A stretch of 14,847 nucleotides of DNA from HRBIN29 sp034431815 (GTDB taxonomy: Bacteria; Chloroflexota; Dehalococcoidia; Tepidiformales; Tepidiformaceae). This document shows positions 1 to 6,068 of this stretch, in pieces; the stretch's first letter is position 1, and every line of letters begins with the position of its first letter. The notes under the pieces are model-generated. The model made no database searches, was not told the origin of the DNA, and saw nothing but the letters and a program-made list of their open reading frames with translations. The stretch lies in contig DAOUCS010000074.1 in NCBI GenBank assembly GCA_034431815.1, forward strand, positions 1-14,847. Direction: 5' to 3'. The position numbers and the translations under genes were made by a program.

Positions 1-434
1 AGCAGGAAATGCTGCACCATGTGAACGGAGAGGAAGGTGTGGTCGTAGGCCGCCGCTGGTCCGAAGACCGAGAGGAGCACTAGCGCTGTGCCCCCCAGGA
101 AGGCCGCTAACCGCCACCGCGGAAACTGCCGGCCGTACCCCCGCTCCCTCGCCCAGCGGAACGCGCGAACGTACCAGAACGCCGCCGCGCCGAGCAGATA
201 CATCGGGATGGGTTCCACCGCCACGGTGAACAGGGCGTCGGGGAAGCGCGGGGGCGGCACCGTCGCGAACGTGCACACGAACACGAAGCCGAGCGAGGCT
301 GCCTCGCTTTGTCGCTGCAACCAGACCGTTGCTGCCACAGCGAGGAGGAGACCAAACACGAACCACGCCCCGCCGGGGATGCGGGCCAAGGGCCGCTTAA
401 GCGCTGCGTTCCATCCCCGCTCGACGATGGCCAC
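1..434 (-). CDS. ctaG: Cytochrome c oxidase assembly factor CtaG/caa3-type membrane protein, N-terminal part (runs off left edge)
   Basis: Reading the minus strand from a GTG at 434 gives 144 residues open to the window edge, so the C-terminus is missing. Hydrophobic segments lie near residues 24-40, 45-60 and 75-92, and another follows the PRWR motif. The end reads FLSVHMVQHFLL, the histidine-rich HMxxH hallmark of the CtaG_caa3 family, preceded by a typical loop (FPRWRLAAFLGG). Family members are polytopic membrane proteins needed for caa3-type cytochrome c oxidase assembly, probably in copper delivery. That role is family knowledge, not shown here. The start is uncertain. An in-frame TAG lies about 50 bases upstream, and a strong AGGAGG sits right after it but has no ATG, GTG or TTG at normal spacing, so I chose the GTG at 434. 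No oxidase genes are visible because the neighbouring DNA is outside the window. Confidence 0.8.
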   Translation of the reverse strand, partial: MAIVERGWNAALKRPLARIPGGAWFVFGLLLAVAATVWLQRQSEAASLGFVFVCTFATVPPPRFPDALFTVAVEPIPMYLLGAAAFWYVRAFRWARERGYGRQFPRWRLAAFLGGTALVLLSVFGPAAAYDHTFLSVHMVQHFL

Positions 435-566
435 CCACTCGGCTCCTGACTTCGTGAAAGAAAGAACGATCCGCCTCCTATGCTACCGTCCCTCCACGAC
501 CCCTACAATCTGCCGCATGGACGCTTGGCGTCGAACCAGGTTCCGAACGTAAAGTTCTCTTTTCCC

Positions 567-1043
567 TCAGTCGAGCGCAGCCGGCTCGTTGAACCGCTCG
601 TAGACCAGTTCGCCCTCTCTTGCCAGGAGGTCGCGAAGCATCGCAAGCGCCCGCTCGGCGTCGTGGCGGATGTGATGCAGCCCGCGGAGGTCCCCGTCCT
701 GGACGTGCCGGACCTCCGTCGCCAGGTCTGCGAGCTCCCGTTCGACCCGGTCCATCTGCGCCACGAGCTGGTCGACCTGCGGAATGAGCCAGGGCGCGTT
801 GAAGCGCAGCTCCTCGTACAGCCCGCCCGGCCCGCGAACCTCCATCTTATGGGCGTCGAGCGCTCTCCGAGCTGCCTCCAGCTCCTGGGCCACGCGGTCG
901 GCCCACCGCTGCTCCCGTCCGGTTTGGGGCAATCCCAGGGCGTGCTGCAAGTGCTGCTGGGCCTCCAGCAGGGCGTTCTTCGTCGCGGCTGCCTGGGCGA
1001 TCGCCCGCTGTTGGCGCTCCGTCAGGGCAGGGGTGTCGGCCAT
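567..1043 (-). CDS. Hypothetical helical (coiled-coil-like) protein, 158 aa
   Basis: I do not recognise a family. The 158-residue product starts MADTPALTERQQ and is rich in Ala, Glu, Arg, Leu and Gln. It has long heptad-like helical stretches at about residues 8-35, 45-65 and 90-145, and no cysteine, signal peptide or membrane segment. A central PGGLYEELRFNAPW patch breaks the helices and may be a turn. The open frame continues far upstream antisense to rfbD, but that extension is a high-GC shadow, so I place the start at the ATG at 1043. There is no SD site. The hexamer CACGAT lies exactly 6 bases upstream, matching the leaderless-promoter pattern seen at other genes here. It is divergent from rfbD with an 87-base gap. 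Confidence 0.6.
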   Translation of the reverse strand: MADTPALTERQQRAIAQAAATKNALLEAQQHLQHALGLPQTGREQRWADRVAQELEAARRALDAHKMEVRGPGGLYEELRFNAPWLIPQVDQLVAQMDRVERELADLATEVRHVQDGDLRGLHHIRHDAERALAMLRDLLAREGELVYERFNEPAALD

Positions 1044-1118
1044 GCGACGATCGTGGGGCCTCGAGGAGCTTCGCGTCCACTGCGACGAAGGAGCGCTGGC
1101 TCCTTCCAGCCGCCCCCG

Positions 1119-1124
1119 TACGAT
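1119..1124 (+). promoter_or_regulatory. Candidate -10 (TACGAT) for leaderless rfbD
   Basis: TACGAT sits 6 bases before the rfbD ATG, which would place the transcript start at or next to the start codon. No SD is present. The preceding bases (1107-1121) are identical to those before caiB (9213-9227). No convincing -35 is visible at 16-18 bases. Confidence 0.5.
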
Positions 1125-1130
1125 CGGCAC

Positions 1131-1982
1131 ATGCGCGTGCTCGTTCTCGGTGCCTCTGGGCAGCTCGGCTCCGATATCGTACGCCTCTGGTCCGAACAGG
1201 CGGAGGTCATCCCTGCCGTCCGCAGCGACGCCGACGTGACCGATGCCGAAGCGGTCCGGCGGCTCGTGGCTTCCGCCCGTCCCGACGTGGTGGTCAACAC
1301 CACCGCCTTCCACAACCTCCCCGTCTGCGAGCAGGAACCCCTCCGCACCTTCGAGGTCAATGCCGTGGGCGGCCGCAACGTCGCCCTCGCTGCCCGCGAG
1401 GCCCGGGCGGCTGTCGTCCAGTTCAGCACCGACTACGTCTTCGACGGCTCGAAACGCGCGCCCTATGTGGAGTCGGACGCGAGGCGCGCCCTCAACGTGT
1501 ACGGCACGTCGAAGATCGCCACCGAAGACCTTGTGCTCCAGACCCATCCCGGCGCGCTCGTCGTGCGGGTTTCGGGCCTGTTCGGTCTCGCTGGCTCCGC
1601 GGGAAAGGGCGGCAACTTCGTCGAAATGATGCTGCGGCTGGCTCGAGAGGGACAGCCCATCCGCGTCGTCGCCGATCAGGTCACGGCGCCCACGAACACG
1701 GCGGAGATCGCCGAGGGCCTCCTTCCGCTCGTCGAATCGGGGATGACCGGCGTCGTCCACCTCGCTGCCGCTGAGGGGTGCAGCTGGGCGGATTTCGCCG
1801 AGGCCATCTTCCAGCTGTGCGGGCTTCGCCCCGACTTCCGGCGCGTCACCAGCGAAGAGTTCGGAGGCCCGGTCGTGCGGCCGAAGTACAGCGTCCTCGG
1901 CTCGGAACGGGTGGCCCCGCTCCGCCACTGGCGGCTCGGCCTCGAGCGCTACCTTCGCGAGAAAGGTTACATTCCCGCCTAG
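1131..1982 (+). CDS. rfbD: dTDP-4-dehydrorhamnose reductase (RfbD/RmlD family)
   Basis: This 283-residue SDR-type reductase performs the last step of dTDP-L-rhamnose synthesis, the NAD(P)H-dependent reduction of the 4-keto sugar made by RfbC. The N-terminal nucleotide-binding motif GASGQLG (residues 7-13) is the typical RmlD form. STDYVFDG (about 99-106) and the catalytic Tyr124-xxx-Lys128 pair (YGTSK) follow. The substrate-binding part contains GNFV and DQVTAPTNT, both characteristic of the family. Length matches the usual 280-300 residues. The ATG at 1131 begins the Rossmann strand directly; the upstream open frame (from 480) is antisense shadow. There is no SD, and a TACGAT 6 bases upstream suggests a leaderless mRNA. 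It is followed by an epimerase and rfbC, so it probably serves surface polysaccharide or glycolipid decoration. Confidence 0.88.
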   Translation: MRVLVLGASGQLGSDIVRLWSEQAEVIPAVRSDADVTDAEAVRRLVASARPDVVVNTTAFHNLPVCEQEPLRTFEVNAVGGRNVALAAREARAAVVQFSTDYVFDGSKRAPYVESDARRALNVYGTSKIATEDLVLQTHPGALVVRVSGLFGLAGSAGKGGNFVEMMLRLAREGQPIRVVADQVTAPTNTAEIAEGLLPLVESGMTGVVHLAAAEGCSWADFAEAIFQLCGLRPDFRRVTSEEFGGPVVRPKYSVLGSERVAPLRHWRLGLERYLREKGYIPA

Positions 1983-2014
1983 CGTTGGGCCTATCCCGTG
2001 GGCCGGAGGGCGGG

Positions 2015-2020
2015 TACGAT
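2015..2020 (+). promoter_or_regulatory. Candidate -10 (TACGAT) upstream of the epimerase gene
   Basis: TACGAT lies about 50 bases before the GTG start at 2070. A small CCGGCC/GGCCGG hairpin (2033-2048) follows in what would be the leader. The hexamer matches other candidate -10 elements in the window. Transcription could equally run through from rfbD. Confidence 0.3.
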
Positions 2021-2069
2021 CCCCGTCAGTGTCCGGCCGGTCGGCCGGGTCCTACCGGGAGGTTTTGGC

Positions 2070-3107
2070 GTGCGCATTCTCGTGACTGGCGGTGCCGGGT
2101 ACGTGGGAAGTGTTCTGGTGCCCAAGCTCCTCGAACGCGGCCACCGCGTTCGCGTCCTCGACCGGATGTTCTGGGGGCTCCCCCACTACGCCGGCCATCC
2201 CAACGTCGAGCTGGTGAACGCCGACGTGCGCCGCCTGCCCGAGGGCGTGCTCGACGGCATCGACGCCATCGACCACCTCGCGGGCTTCAGCAACGACCCC
2301 ACCGCCGAGTACAGCCCCGACGCCAACTGGCAGATGAACGCCATCGCTACCGAAACGCTCGCCAAGTTGGCGAAGGAGGCGGGCATCCGGCGGTTCGTCT
2401 TCGGCAGCAGCTGCTCCCTCTACGACGGCATCTGCGACGACGGCCGAGTCCTCGACGAGACCGCCGCAATTAAGCCGCGCGGCGCCTACGCCACCTCCAA
2501 ACGGTACGGCGAAGAGCGCCTCCTCGAGCTCGCCGACGAGCGCTTCGAACCGGTTATCCTCCGACAGGCCACCGTCTTCGGCCCCAGCGAACGGATGCGG
2601 TTCGACTTAGTGGTGAACTCCTTCGTCAAGGATGCCCTGGTTCGCGGCAAGCTCATCCTCCACGGCGGCGGGTACATGTGGCGGCCCCTTGTCGGCATCG
2701 ACGATTTGGCCGAGGCCCACATCGCCTGCCTCGAAGCTCCCTCCGAGCTCGTCCGCGGCGAGATCTTCAACGTCGTCCAGGACAACTACCGCATCCGGGA
2801 CCTCGCCCAGACCGTCGCGGCGGCCCTTGAACGGCTCGCTCGCCCGGTCGGCATCGAAAACGGGCCGCTTCCGCGGATCGTCCGCAACTACCGTTGCTCG
2901 GGGGAGAAGTTGCGGCGTCGGCTCGGGGTCGAATTCCGCACAACCGCGGCCGACGCGGTCGAGCAGCTCGTCGCCCGCTTCGGCGATTGGCCCCCCGAAG
3001 CCTTCGGGCATCCGAAGTACTACAACATCACCTGGATGGAGCTGCTCGAGTCGATCCGGCCGGCCTATCAGGCGACCCACCATATCTTCGAGCCGCTCGA
3101 GGAGTAG
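2070..3107 (+). CDS. NAD-dependent epimerase/dehydratase (extended SDR, nucleotide-sugar type)
   Basis: The 345-residue extended SDR has the cofactor motif TGGAGYVG (residues 6-13), an acidic DVRR after the second strand, SSCSLYDG around 113-120, and catalytic Tyr140-xxx-Lys144 (YATSK). This family acts on NDP-sugars as 4-epimerases, 4,6-dehydratases or reductases. The exact substrate cannot be read from sequence. I chose the GTG at 2070 because GGGAGG (2057-2062) sits 7 bases before it and it begins at the Rossmann strand; an upstream in-frame ATG at 1998 adds a low-complexity tail. It lies 87 bases after rfbD and only 2 bases before rfbC, so it is clearly co-transcribed with rfbC. The 4,6-dehydratase RfbB is not otherwise present, so this enzyme may fill that step or use a related sugar. 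The C-terminal NITWMELLESIRP region resembles substrate-loop extensions seen in sugar epimerases. Confidence 0.85.
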   Translation: MRILVTGGAGYVGSVLVPKLLERGHRVRVLDRMFWGLPHYAGHPNVELVNADVRRLPEGVLDGIDAIDHLAGFSNDPTAEYSPDANWQMNAIATETLAKLAKEAGIRRFVFGSSCSLYDGICDDGRVLDETAAIKPRGAYATSKRYGEERLLELADERFEPVILRQATVFGPSERMRFDLVVNSFVKDALVRGKLILHGGGYMWRPLVGIDDLAEAHIACLEAPSELVRGEIFNVVQDNYRIRDLAQTVAAALERLARPVGIENGPLPRIVRNYRCSGEKLRRRLGVEFRTTAADAVEQLVARFGDWPPEAFGHPKYYNITWMELLESIRPAYQATHHIFEPLEE

Positions 3108-3109
3108 CC

Positions 3110-3694
3110 GTGGAGATCCGAGTCACGCCCACCGAACTGGAAGGCGTCCTCATCATCGATACCGACTACTTCCGCGACGAACGCGGGTTTTTCATCGAGA
3201 GCTACCACAAGAAGCGGTTCGCCGAGCACGGCATACCCTGGGAGTTCGTCCAGGACAACCACTCCCGCTCGGGAAAGAAGGTGCTCCGCGGCTTCCACTA
3301 CCAGGACATGACGGCGCCGATGGGGAAGCTCGTCCGCTGCACGGTGGGAGCGATCTTCGACGTCGCGGTGGACCTGCGGGTAGGTTCGCCAACCTTCGGG
3401 CGTTGGGTGGCGGTGGAGCTCTCGGCCGAGAACATGCGGCAGGTCTACGTTCCCGTCGGGTTCGGGCACGCCTTCGCCACCCTCACCGATGTCGCCGAGG
3501 TCCAGTACAAGTGCACTGGCTACTACGAGCCCTCCTCCGAAGGCACGGTGGCGTGGAACGACCCCGATATCGGCGTCCAGTGGCCGTACTCCGACCCAGT
3601 CCTCTCGGCGCGGGACCAGCGCGGGATGAGCCTGAAGGAGTATCTCGAGCGCCCCGCCTTCCGATACGAAGAGCTGAAACGGCTCGGCTACTGA
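3110..3694 (+). CDS. rfbC: dTDP-4-dehydrorhamnose 3,5-epimerase (RfbC/RmlC)
   Basis: The 194-residue cupin enzyme epimerises C3 and C5 of dTDP-4-keto-6-deoxyglucose, the step before RfbD. Diagnostic features are RDERGFFIESY near residues 22-32, QDNHSRS at 48-54, LRGFHYQ with the catalytic His at 63, Lys73, and the GFGHAF substrate strand at 117-122. VQYKCTGYYEP carries the conserved Tyr (138/139), and the family WNDPDIGV(Q)WP block sits at 149-159. Length is normal (about 180-200). The GTG at 3110 is supported by GAGGAG overlapping the end of the upstream gene (spacing 5); an earlier in-frame ATG (2894) lies inside the epimerase gene and is rejected. With rfbD upstream, the two rhamnose steps bracket the SDR gene. 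A small GC hairpin follows the stop. Confidence 0.93.
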   Translation: MEIRVTPTELEGVLIIDTDYFRDERGFFIESYHKKRFAEHGIPWEFVQDNHSRSGKKVLRGFHYQDMTAPMGKLVRCTVGAIFDVAVDLRVGSPTFGRWVAVELSAENMRQVYVPVGFGHAFATLTDVAEVQYKCTGYYEPSSEGTVAWNDPDIGVQWPYSDPVLSARDQRGMSLKEYLERPAFRYEELKRLGY

Positions 3695-3695
3695 G

Positions 3696-3711
3696 CGGCC
3701 CGTGCGGGCCG
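3696..3711 (+). terminator. Weak GC hairpin after rfbC
   Basis: The inverted repeat CGGCCC-GTGC-GGGCCG starts 2 bases after the rfbC stop. The 6-bp stem is strong but no T-run follows, so it may be only a pause site or mRNA 3' end. Confidence 0.35.
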
Positions 3712-3808
3712 GGGATGGTGGGCCGTATGGTCCCGTCCCCACAAGGGAAGGTCTCGCCGCTTGAGCAGTCGTTGCAGGGGCTTGGTGGCATCGGGCACCA
3801 TGCGCCCG

Positions 3809-4226
3809 ATGCGCATCTTCTTCGACGTCGACGACACGATCATCACCTGGGACGTTCGCCTCAGGCCGGGCGTGCACGAGGTGTTCGGGCTACTTCGCGC
3901 CGAAGGACACGAAGTGTATCTCTGGAGCGGGTACGGTCCCCGCTGGGAGGTCGTGCGGCAGTTCGAGCTCCACGAGTACGTCCTCGATTGCTTCTGGAAG
4001 CCGCTCTACGACCACCACGCCCGCCTGGCGGAGCTGGGCGTCCCGTTCCCTCCGGATTTCGTCATCGACGACCACCCACAGGTGGTGCGCGCCTTCGGCG
4101 CGCTACCACATCGCGCCGCCCCGTTCACCGCTGCACGAAGACCGCGAGATCTGGGCCGCGTACGAGGCCATCCGTCGGTTCGTGACCGAGCGCCGCGGCG
4201 CACCGGGAGGGCGCCATGGGCCCTGA
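3809..4226 (+). CDS. HAD-like phosphatase, apparently frameshifted near 4097-4103
   Basis: The N-terminal 97 residues carry all four HAD motifs: nucleophile motif DVDDT (Asp6, Asp8), YLWSG (Ser40), Lys64 in FWKPL, and the acidic VIDD at 85-88. After VVRAFG the frame turns into low-complexity Arg/Pro-rich sequence that runs antisense into the next gene. Moving one base gives a sensible ending (YHIAPPRS, then EDREIWAAYEAIRRFVTERRG) that stops at 4226 just before the convergent neighbour. So one extra base lies in the GGCGCGC at 4097-4103. Corrected length is about 138 residues, normal for a minimal HAD protein. The left part starts at ATG 3809 (MRIFFDVDD) or at ATG 3800 three codons earlier; there is no good SD. 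Substrate is unknown. Its position beside sugar genes hints at a sugar-phosphate phosphatase, which is only inference. It could be a sequencing error or a true pseudogene. Confidence 0.65.
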
Positions 4227-4259
4227 AGGCTCGCTTCATCTCGAGAGGGAGCCCTCAGG
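4222..4259. terminator. Bidirectional terminator hairpin between convergent genes
   Basis: CCTGAAGGCTC (4222-4232) pairs with GAGCCCTCAGG (4249-4259) at 10 of 11 positions, with a 16-base loop. It spans the stop codons of the HAD-like gene (plus) and the DUF2795-like gene (minus), as expected for a shared terminator. There is no strong T-run on either side. Confidence 0.5.
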
Positions 4260-4467
4260 CGAGGACCCCGTTCGCCTCCAGCTGGCGGCGCAGGTCGTCG
4301 AGGGAGGGGATGGGCTTCCCCCCGAGGGAGTCGAACGCATCGACGATGTCATCGCTTGCGTTCTCCCGATAGGCGAGCTCGACCAGGTCGTTCCGGTCGG
4401 GGGTAAAGCCGGCGTCGAAGTACGGCTTCACCAGGGCCTCGATCTCCTCCCAGCGTGCCTTTGCCAT
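4255..4467 (-). CDS. Small DUF2795-like protein, 70 aa
   Basis: The 70-residue acidic protein reads MAKARWEEIEALVKPYFDAG at the N-terminus. It continues with NDLVELAYRENASDDIVDAF and ends in a SLDDLRRQLEANG helix. The pattern (ND)LVE.A...GA.DD(I/V)VDA...SL resembles DUF2795, a small family common in Actinobacteria and Chloroflexi with no established function. I recognise the pattern by eye only. The ATG at 4467 is supported by GAGGAG 7 bases upstream; longer in-frame readings through 4944 are antisense to nuoB. It lies 80 bases downstream of nuoB on the same strand with a hairpin between, so it probably has partly separate expression. No cysteines, membrane segment or signal peptide are seen. 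Confidence 0.72.
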   Translation of the reverse strand: MAKARWEEIEALVKPYFDAGFTPDRNDLVELAYRENASDDIVDAFDSLGGKPIPSLDDLRRQLEANGVLA

Positions 4468-4494
4468 CGGATCTCCTCGGTCGCGATGTGTTGC

Positions 4495-4518
4495 GGGCGT
4501 GGGAGAAGCCCCGCGCCC
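4495..4518 (-). terminator. Hairpin downstream of nuoB
   Basis: GGGCGCGGG and CCCACGCCC (minus strand) form a 9-position stem with one mismatch and a 6-base loop, about 30 bases after the nuoB stop. It may end the nuoB transcript or lower read-through into the DUF2795-like gene. No T-run is seen. Confidence 0.35.
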
Positions 4519-4547
4519 GACGGAGGCGTATCGGGGCGCCGCGCCGG

Positions 4548-5231
4548 CTACCGCTTCCCCTCGTCGCCGAACGCGTCGCCGGTCGGAGGCTTGTCGTAAT
4601 CGATGTAGGGTGGCCAGAGCGACTCCAGCTCTTTCCGGATGGGGTCGCCCTCGGGCAGATAGCGGTGGAACTGCGGCTCCACGTCCCTCCGCTTCCACCC
4701 CTTGCCGATGGTGTCGTGACGGATCTTGTCCTGAAGGAGCATCAGCCCAGTGAGCAGCGACTCCGGCCGCGGCGGGCAGCCGGGCACGTAGACGTCCACG
4801 GGGATGAGCGTGTTCACGCCCGGAGTGACGCTGTACGCGTAGGCGAACGGCCCGCCCATGGTGGCGCACCCACCCATGGCGATCGCCCACTTCGGCTCCG
4901 GCATTTGGAGCCAGATGCGCCGCACGGCGGGCGCCATCTTCCATGTCACCGTGCCGGGGACGATGAGCAGGTCAGCCTGTCGCGGAGAGGCGCGGAAGAT
5001 CTCCGCCCCAAAGCGCGCGATGTCGTACCGCGGCGTGGCCGTCGCGATCATCTCCATGGCACAGCAGGCGAGGCCGAACATCGCCGGCCAGAGCGAGGAG
5101 CGCCGCGCCCAGTTCAGCACCTGGTCGACGCTCGTCACCAGGATGTTCTGCTGCAGCTCCTCTTCGATGGAGGTGTCCGCTGCGAACGGCTGGGGACGGT
5201 AGAAGCGGTTCGCCGGCGTGGCTGTCATCAC
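4548..5231 (-). CDS. nuoB: NADH-quinone oxidoreductase subunit B (solitary NuoB)
   Basis: The 227-residue product is a clear NuoB, the subunit that carries Fe-S cluster N2 next to the quinone site in the peripheral arm of complex I. All four cluster ligands are present: tandem Cys56-Cys57 (FGLACCAME), Cys122 (AMGGCATMGG) and Cys152 (YVPGCPPRPE). The family signatures RYDIARFGAE(I) and LLIVPGTVTWKMAP are intact, so it should be functional. No other nuo gene is within the window on either side, which is unusual because nuo genes normally form long operons. The flanking genes (zinc ribbon, DUF2795-like) are unrelated. The start is GTG at 5231 or ATG at 5228. I prefer 5231 because TAGCAT lies exactly 6 bases before it and no SD exists. 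A length of 227 residues is within the family range, with an extended C-terminal tail. Confidence 0.95.
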   Translation of the reverse strand: MMTATPANRFYRPQPFAADTSIEEELQQNILVTSVDQVLNWARRSSLWPAMFGLACCAMEMIATATPRYDIARFGAEIFRASPRQADLLIVPGTVTWKMAPAVRRIWLQMPEPKWAIAMGGCATMGGPFAYAYSVTPGVNTLIPVDVYVPGCPPRPESLLTGLMLLQDKIRHDTIGKGWKRRDVEPQFHRYLPEGDPIRKELESLWPPYIDYDKPPTGDAFGDEGKR

Positions 5232-5237
5232 TTGCGC

Positions 5238-5243
5238 ATGCTA
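5238..5243 (-). promoter_or_regulatory. Candidate -10 (TAGCAT) for leaderless nuoB
   Basis: On the minus strand TAGCAT ends 6 bases before the GTG at 5231. There is no SD. Placement matches the rfbD, malQ and dinB upstream hexamers. Confidence 0.4.
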
Positions 5244-5251
5244 TCACAAAC

Positions 5252-5268
5252 GCGGGGCTCGCGCCCGC
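5252..5268 (-). terminator. Weak hairpin between zinc-ribbon gene and nuoB
   Basis: GCGGG and CCCGC (5-bp stem, 7-base loop) follow the zinc-ribbon stop by a few bases and are followed on the minus strand by GTTTGT. This is a short possible terminator that would separate nuoB from the upstream genes. Confidence 0.3.
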
Positions 5269-5271
5269 TCC

Positions 5272-5478
5272 TCACCGCCCGCGAGCCGCGTAGTATTGCC
5301 CGTCGTTGATTGGCTCGTCGATGAAGAGCTCCCCGTTCCGGATCTTCATGTTGTAGCCGCACGCGGGATTGGTGCATGCCCAAGCCTTGAATTGAATCGG
5401 AGCACCATGGCTTCCGAAGTCCGAAAACGGCACCAAGTCCCCCGCGTTACACTTGCGGCACTTCGGAAACTCGAACAT
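5272..5478 (-). CDS. Small zinc-ribbon protein, 68 aa
   Basis: The 68-residue protein has two cysteine pairs, Cys7-xx-Cys10 (KCRKC) and Cys35-xxxx-Cys40 (ACTNPAC), about 25 residues apart. That is the layout of a treble-clef or zinc-ribbon knuckle. The rest forms short beta-like segments (PIQFKAWAC, MKIRNGELFI). I do not know a specific family; such ribbons act in nucleic-acid or protein binding. The ATG at 5478 is decided by a strong AGGAGGTGG about 8 bases upstream; the frame's earlier ATG at 5541 has no such site. It lies between the EVE gene and nuoB on the same strand. It is one of few genes in this strand block with a canonical SD. Confidence 0.75.
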   Translation of the reverse strand: MFEFPKCRKCNAGDLVPFSDFGSHGAPIQFKAWACTNPACGYNMKIRNGELFIDEPINDGQYYAARGR

Positions 5479-5544
5479 GGGTTTCCCCACCTCCTGCCCA
5501 TCGCTCGCGCGGATACTACCAGCGTGTGATAGTTCGCACAATCC

Positions 5545-6015
5545 TTAACCGGTCCGTCCCGCCTCGGCGCGAGCCAGCGCAGCGGCGAGCTCTGCCCGAA
5601 GCAGCGCGAAGTCCTCCTCGGGAATCTCATGCAGGTTCCCCTGGTAGGCCAGCGTCCAGTGCTCGCGAGGCCACCGCTGCGTCCACCGGAAACGGTCATG
5701 GAGGGGCTCCGCGTCCACCCAGGCCTCTTCGGGCAGGATGATGTCCGCCTCGATGGGAACTCGGTACGGGTAACGCTCGTCCGGCTTCTTGGCACTCTGC
5801 CACACCGGGGTGGCATCTTCGAACATCGGCCCCGTCACCCGCGCCGTTCCGGCGAACTGCTTCTTCCCCGTGATGTAGAACGCCAGCATGTCCCCCGGCT
5901 GGATGCGCTGCACCATCCCCCTCCGGCTGCTCTTGAAGCCGTGAACCGTGAAGCCGAGCTCGCGAGTTTTCGCGAAGATCTCCGGTCCACCCACGACGAC
6001 CCAGTACCGAGCCAT
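5545..6015 (-). CDS. EVE domain-containing protein (UPF0310 type)
   Basis: The 156-residue protein starts MARYWVVVGGPEIFAKTREL and contains the EVE/PUA-like fold markers. These are GFK(S)SRRGMVQRIQPGDMLAFYIT near residues 26-50, FAGTARVTGPMFEDATPVW near 54-72, and YPYRVPIEADIILPEE near 82-98. EVE domains belong to the PUA/YTH/ASCH superfamily and several bind modified bases in DNA or RNA. Stand-alone bacterial members are mostly uncharacterised. The single domain fills the protein. The start at 6015 is preferred over the in-frame 6096 because the fold starts there and GGGGGG lies about 6 bases upstream. It is 53 bases downstream of ribD on the same strand, with a possible own promoter (TACCAT at 6041-6046). 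No restriction or methylase genes are adjacent, so a defence role is not supported here. Confidence 0.85.
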   Translation of the reverse strand: MARYWVVVGGPEIFAKTRELGFTVHGFKSSRRGMVQRIQPGDMLAFYITGKKQFAGTARVTGPMFEDATPVWQSAKKPDERYPYRVPIEADIILPEEAWVDAEPLHDRFRWTQRWPREHWTLAYQGNLHEIPEEDFALLRAELAAALARAEAGRTG

Positions 6016-6040
6016 GGTGCCCCCCGGTTTGTTTCGCCTT

Positions 6041-6046
6041 ATGGTA
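6041..6046 (-). promoter_or_regulatory. Candidate -10 (TACCAT) upstream of the EVE gene
   Basis: On the minus strand GTGTACCAT lies in the ribD-EVE gap, about 25 bases before the EVE ATG. The hexamer is the same as the caiB candidate. Confidence 0.3.
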
Positions 6047-6068
6047 CACGCTTGGCGGGCCGCCGAAC

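Noticed and set aside
567..1928. 453-aa minus-strand open frame covering rfbD antisense
   Set aside because: Only its last 158 residues (start 1043) look like a real protein. The rest is antisense to the clear rfbD gene and is a high-GC artefact.
4104..4372. Original-frame continuation of the HAD gene to 4372
   Set aside because: It becomes Arg/Pro/Ser-rich and overlaps the DUF2795-like gene antisense; the +1 frame gives a sensible ending at 4226.
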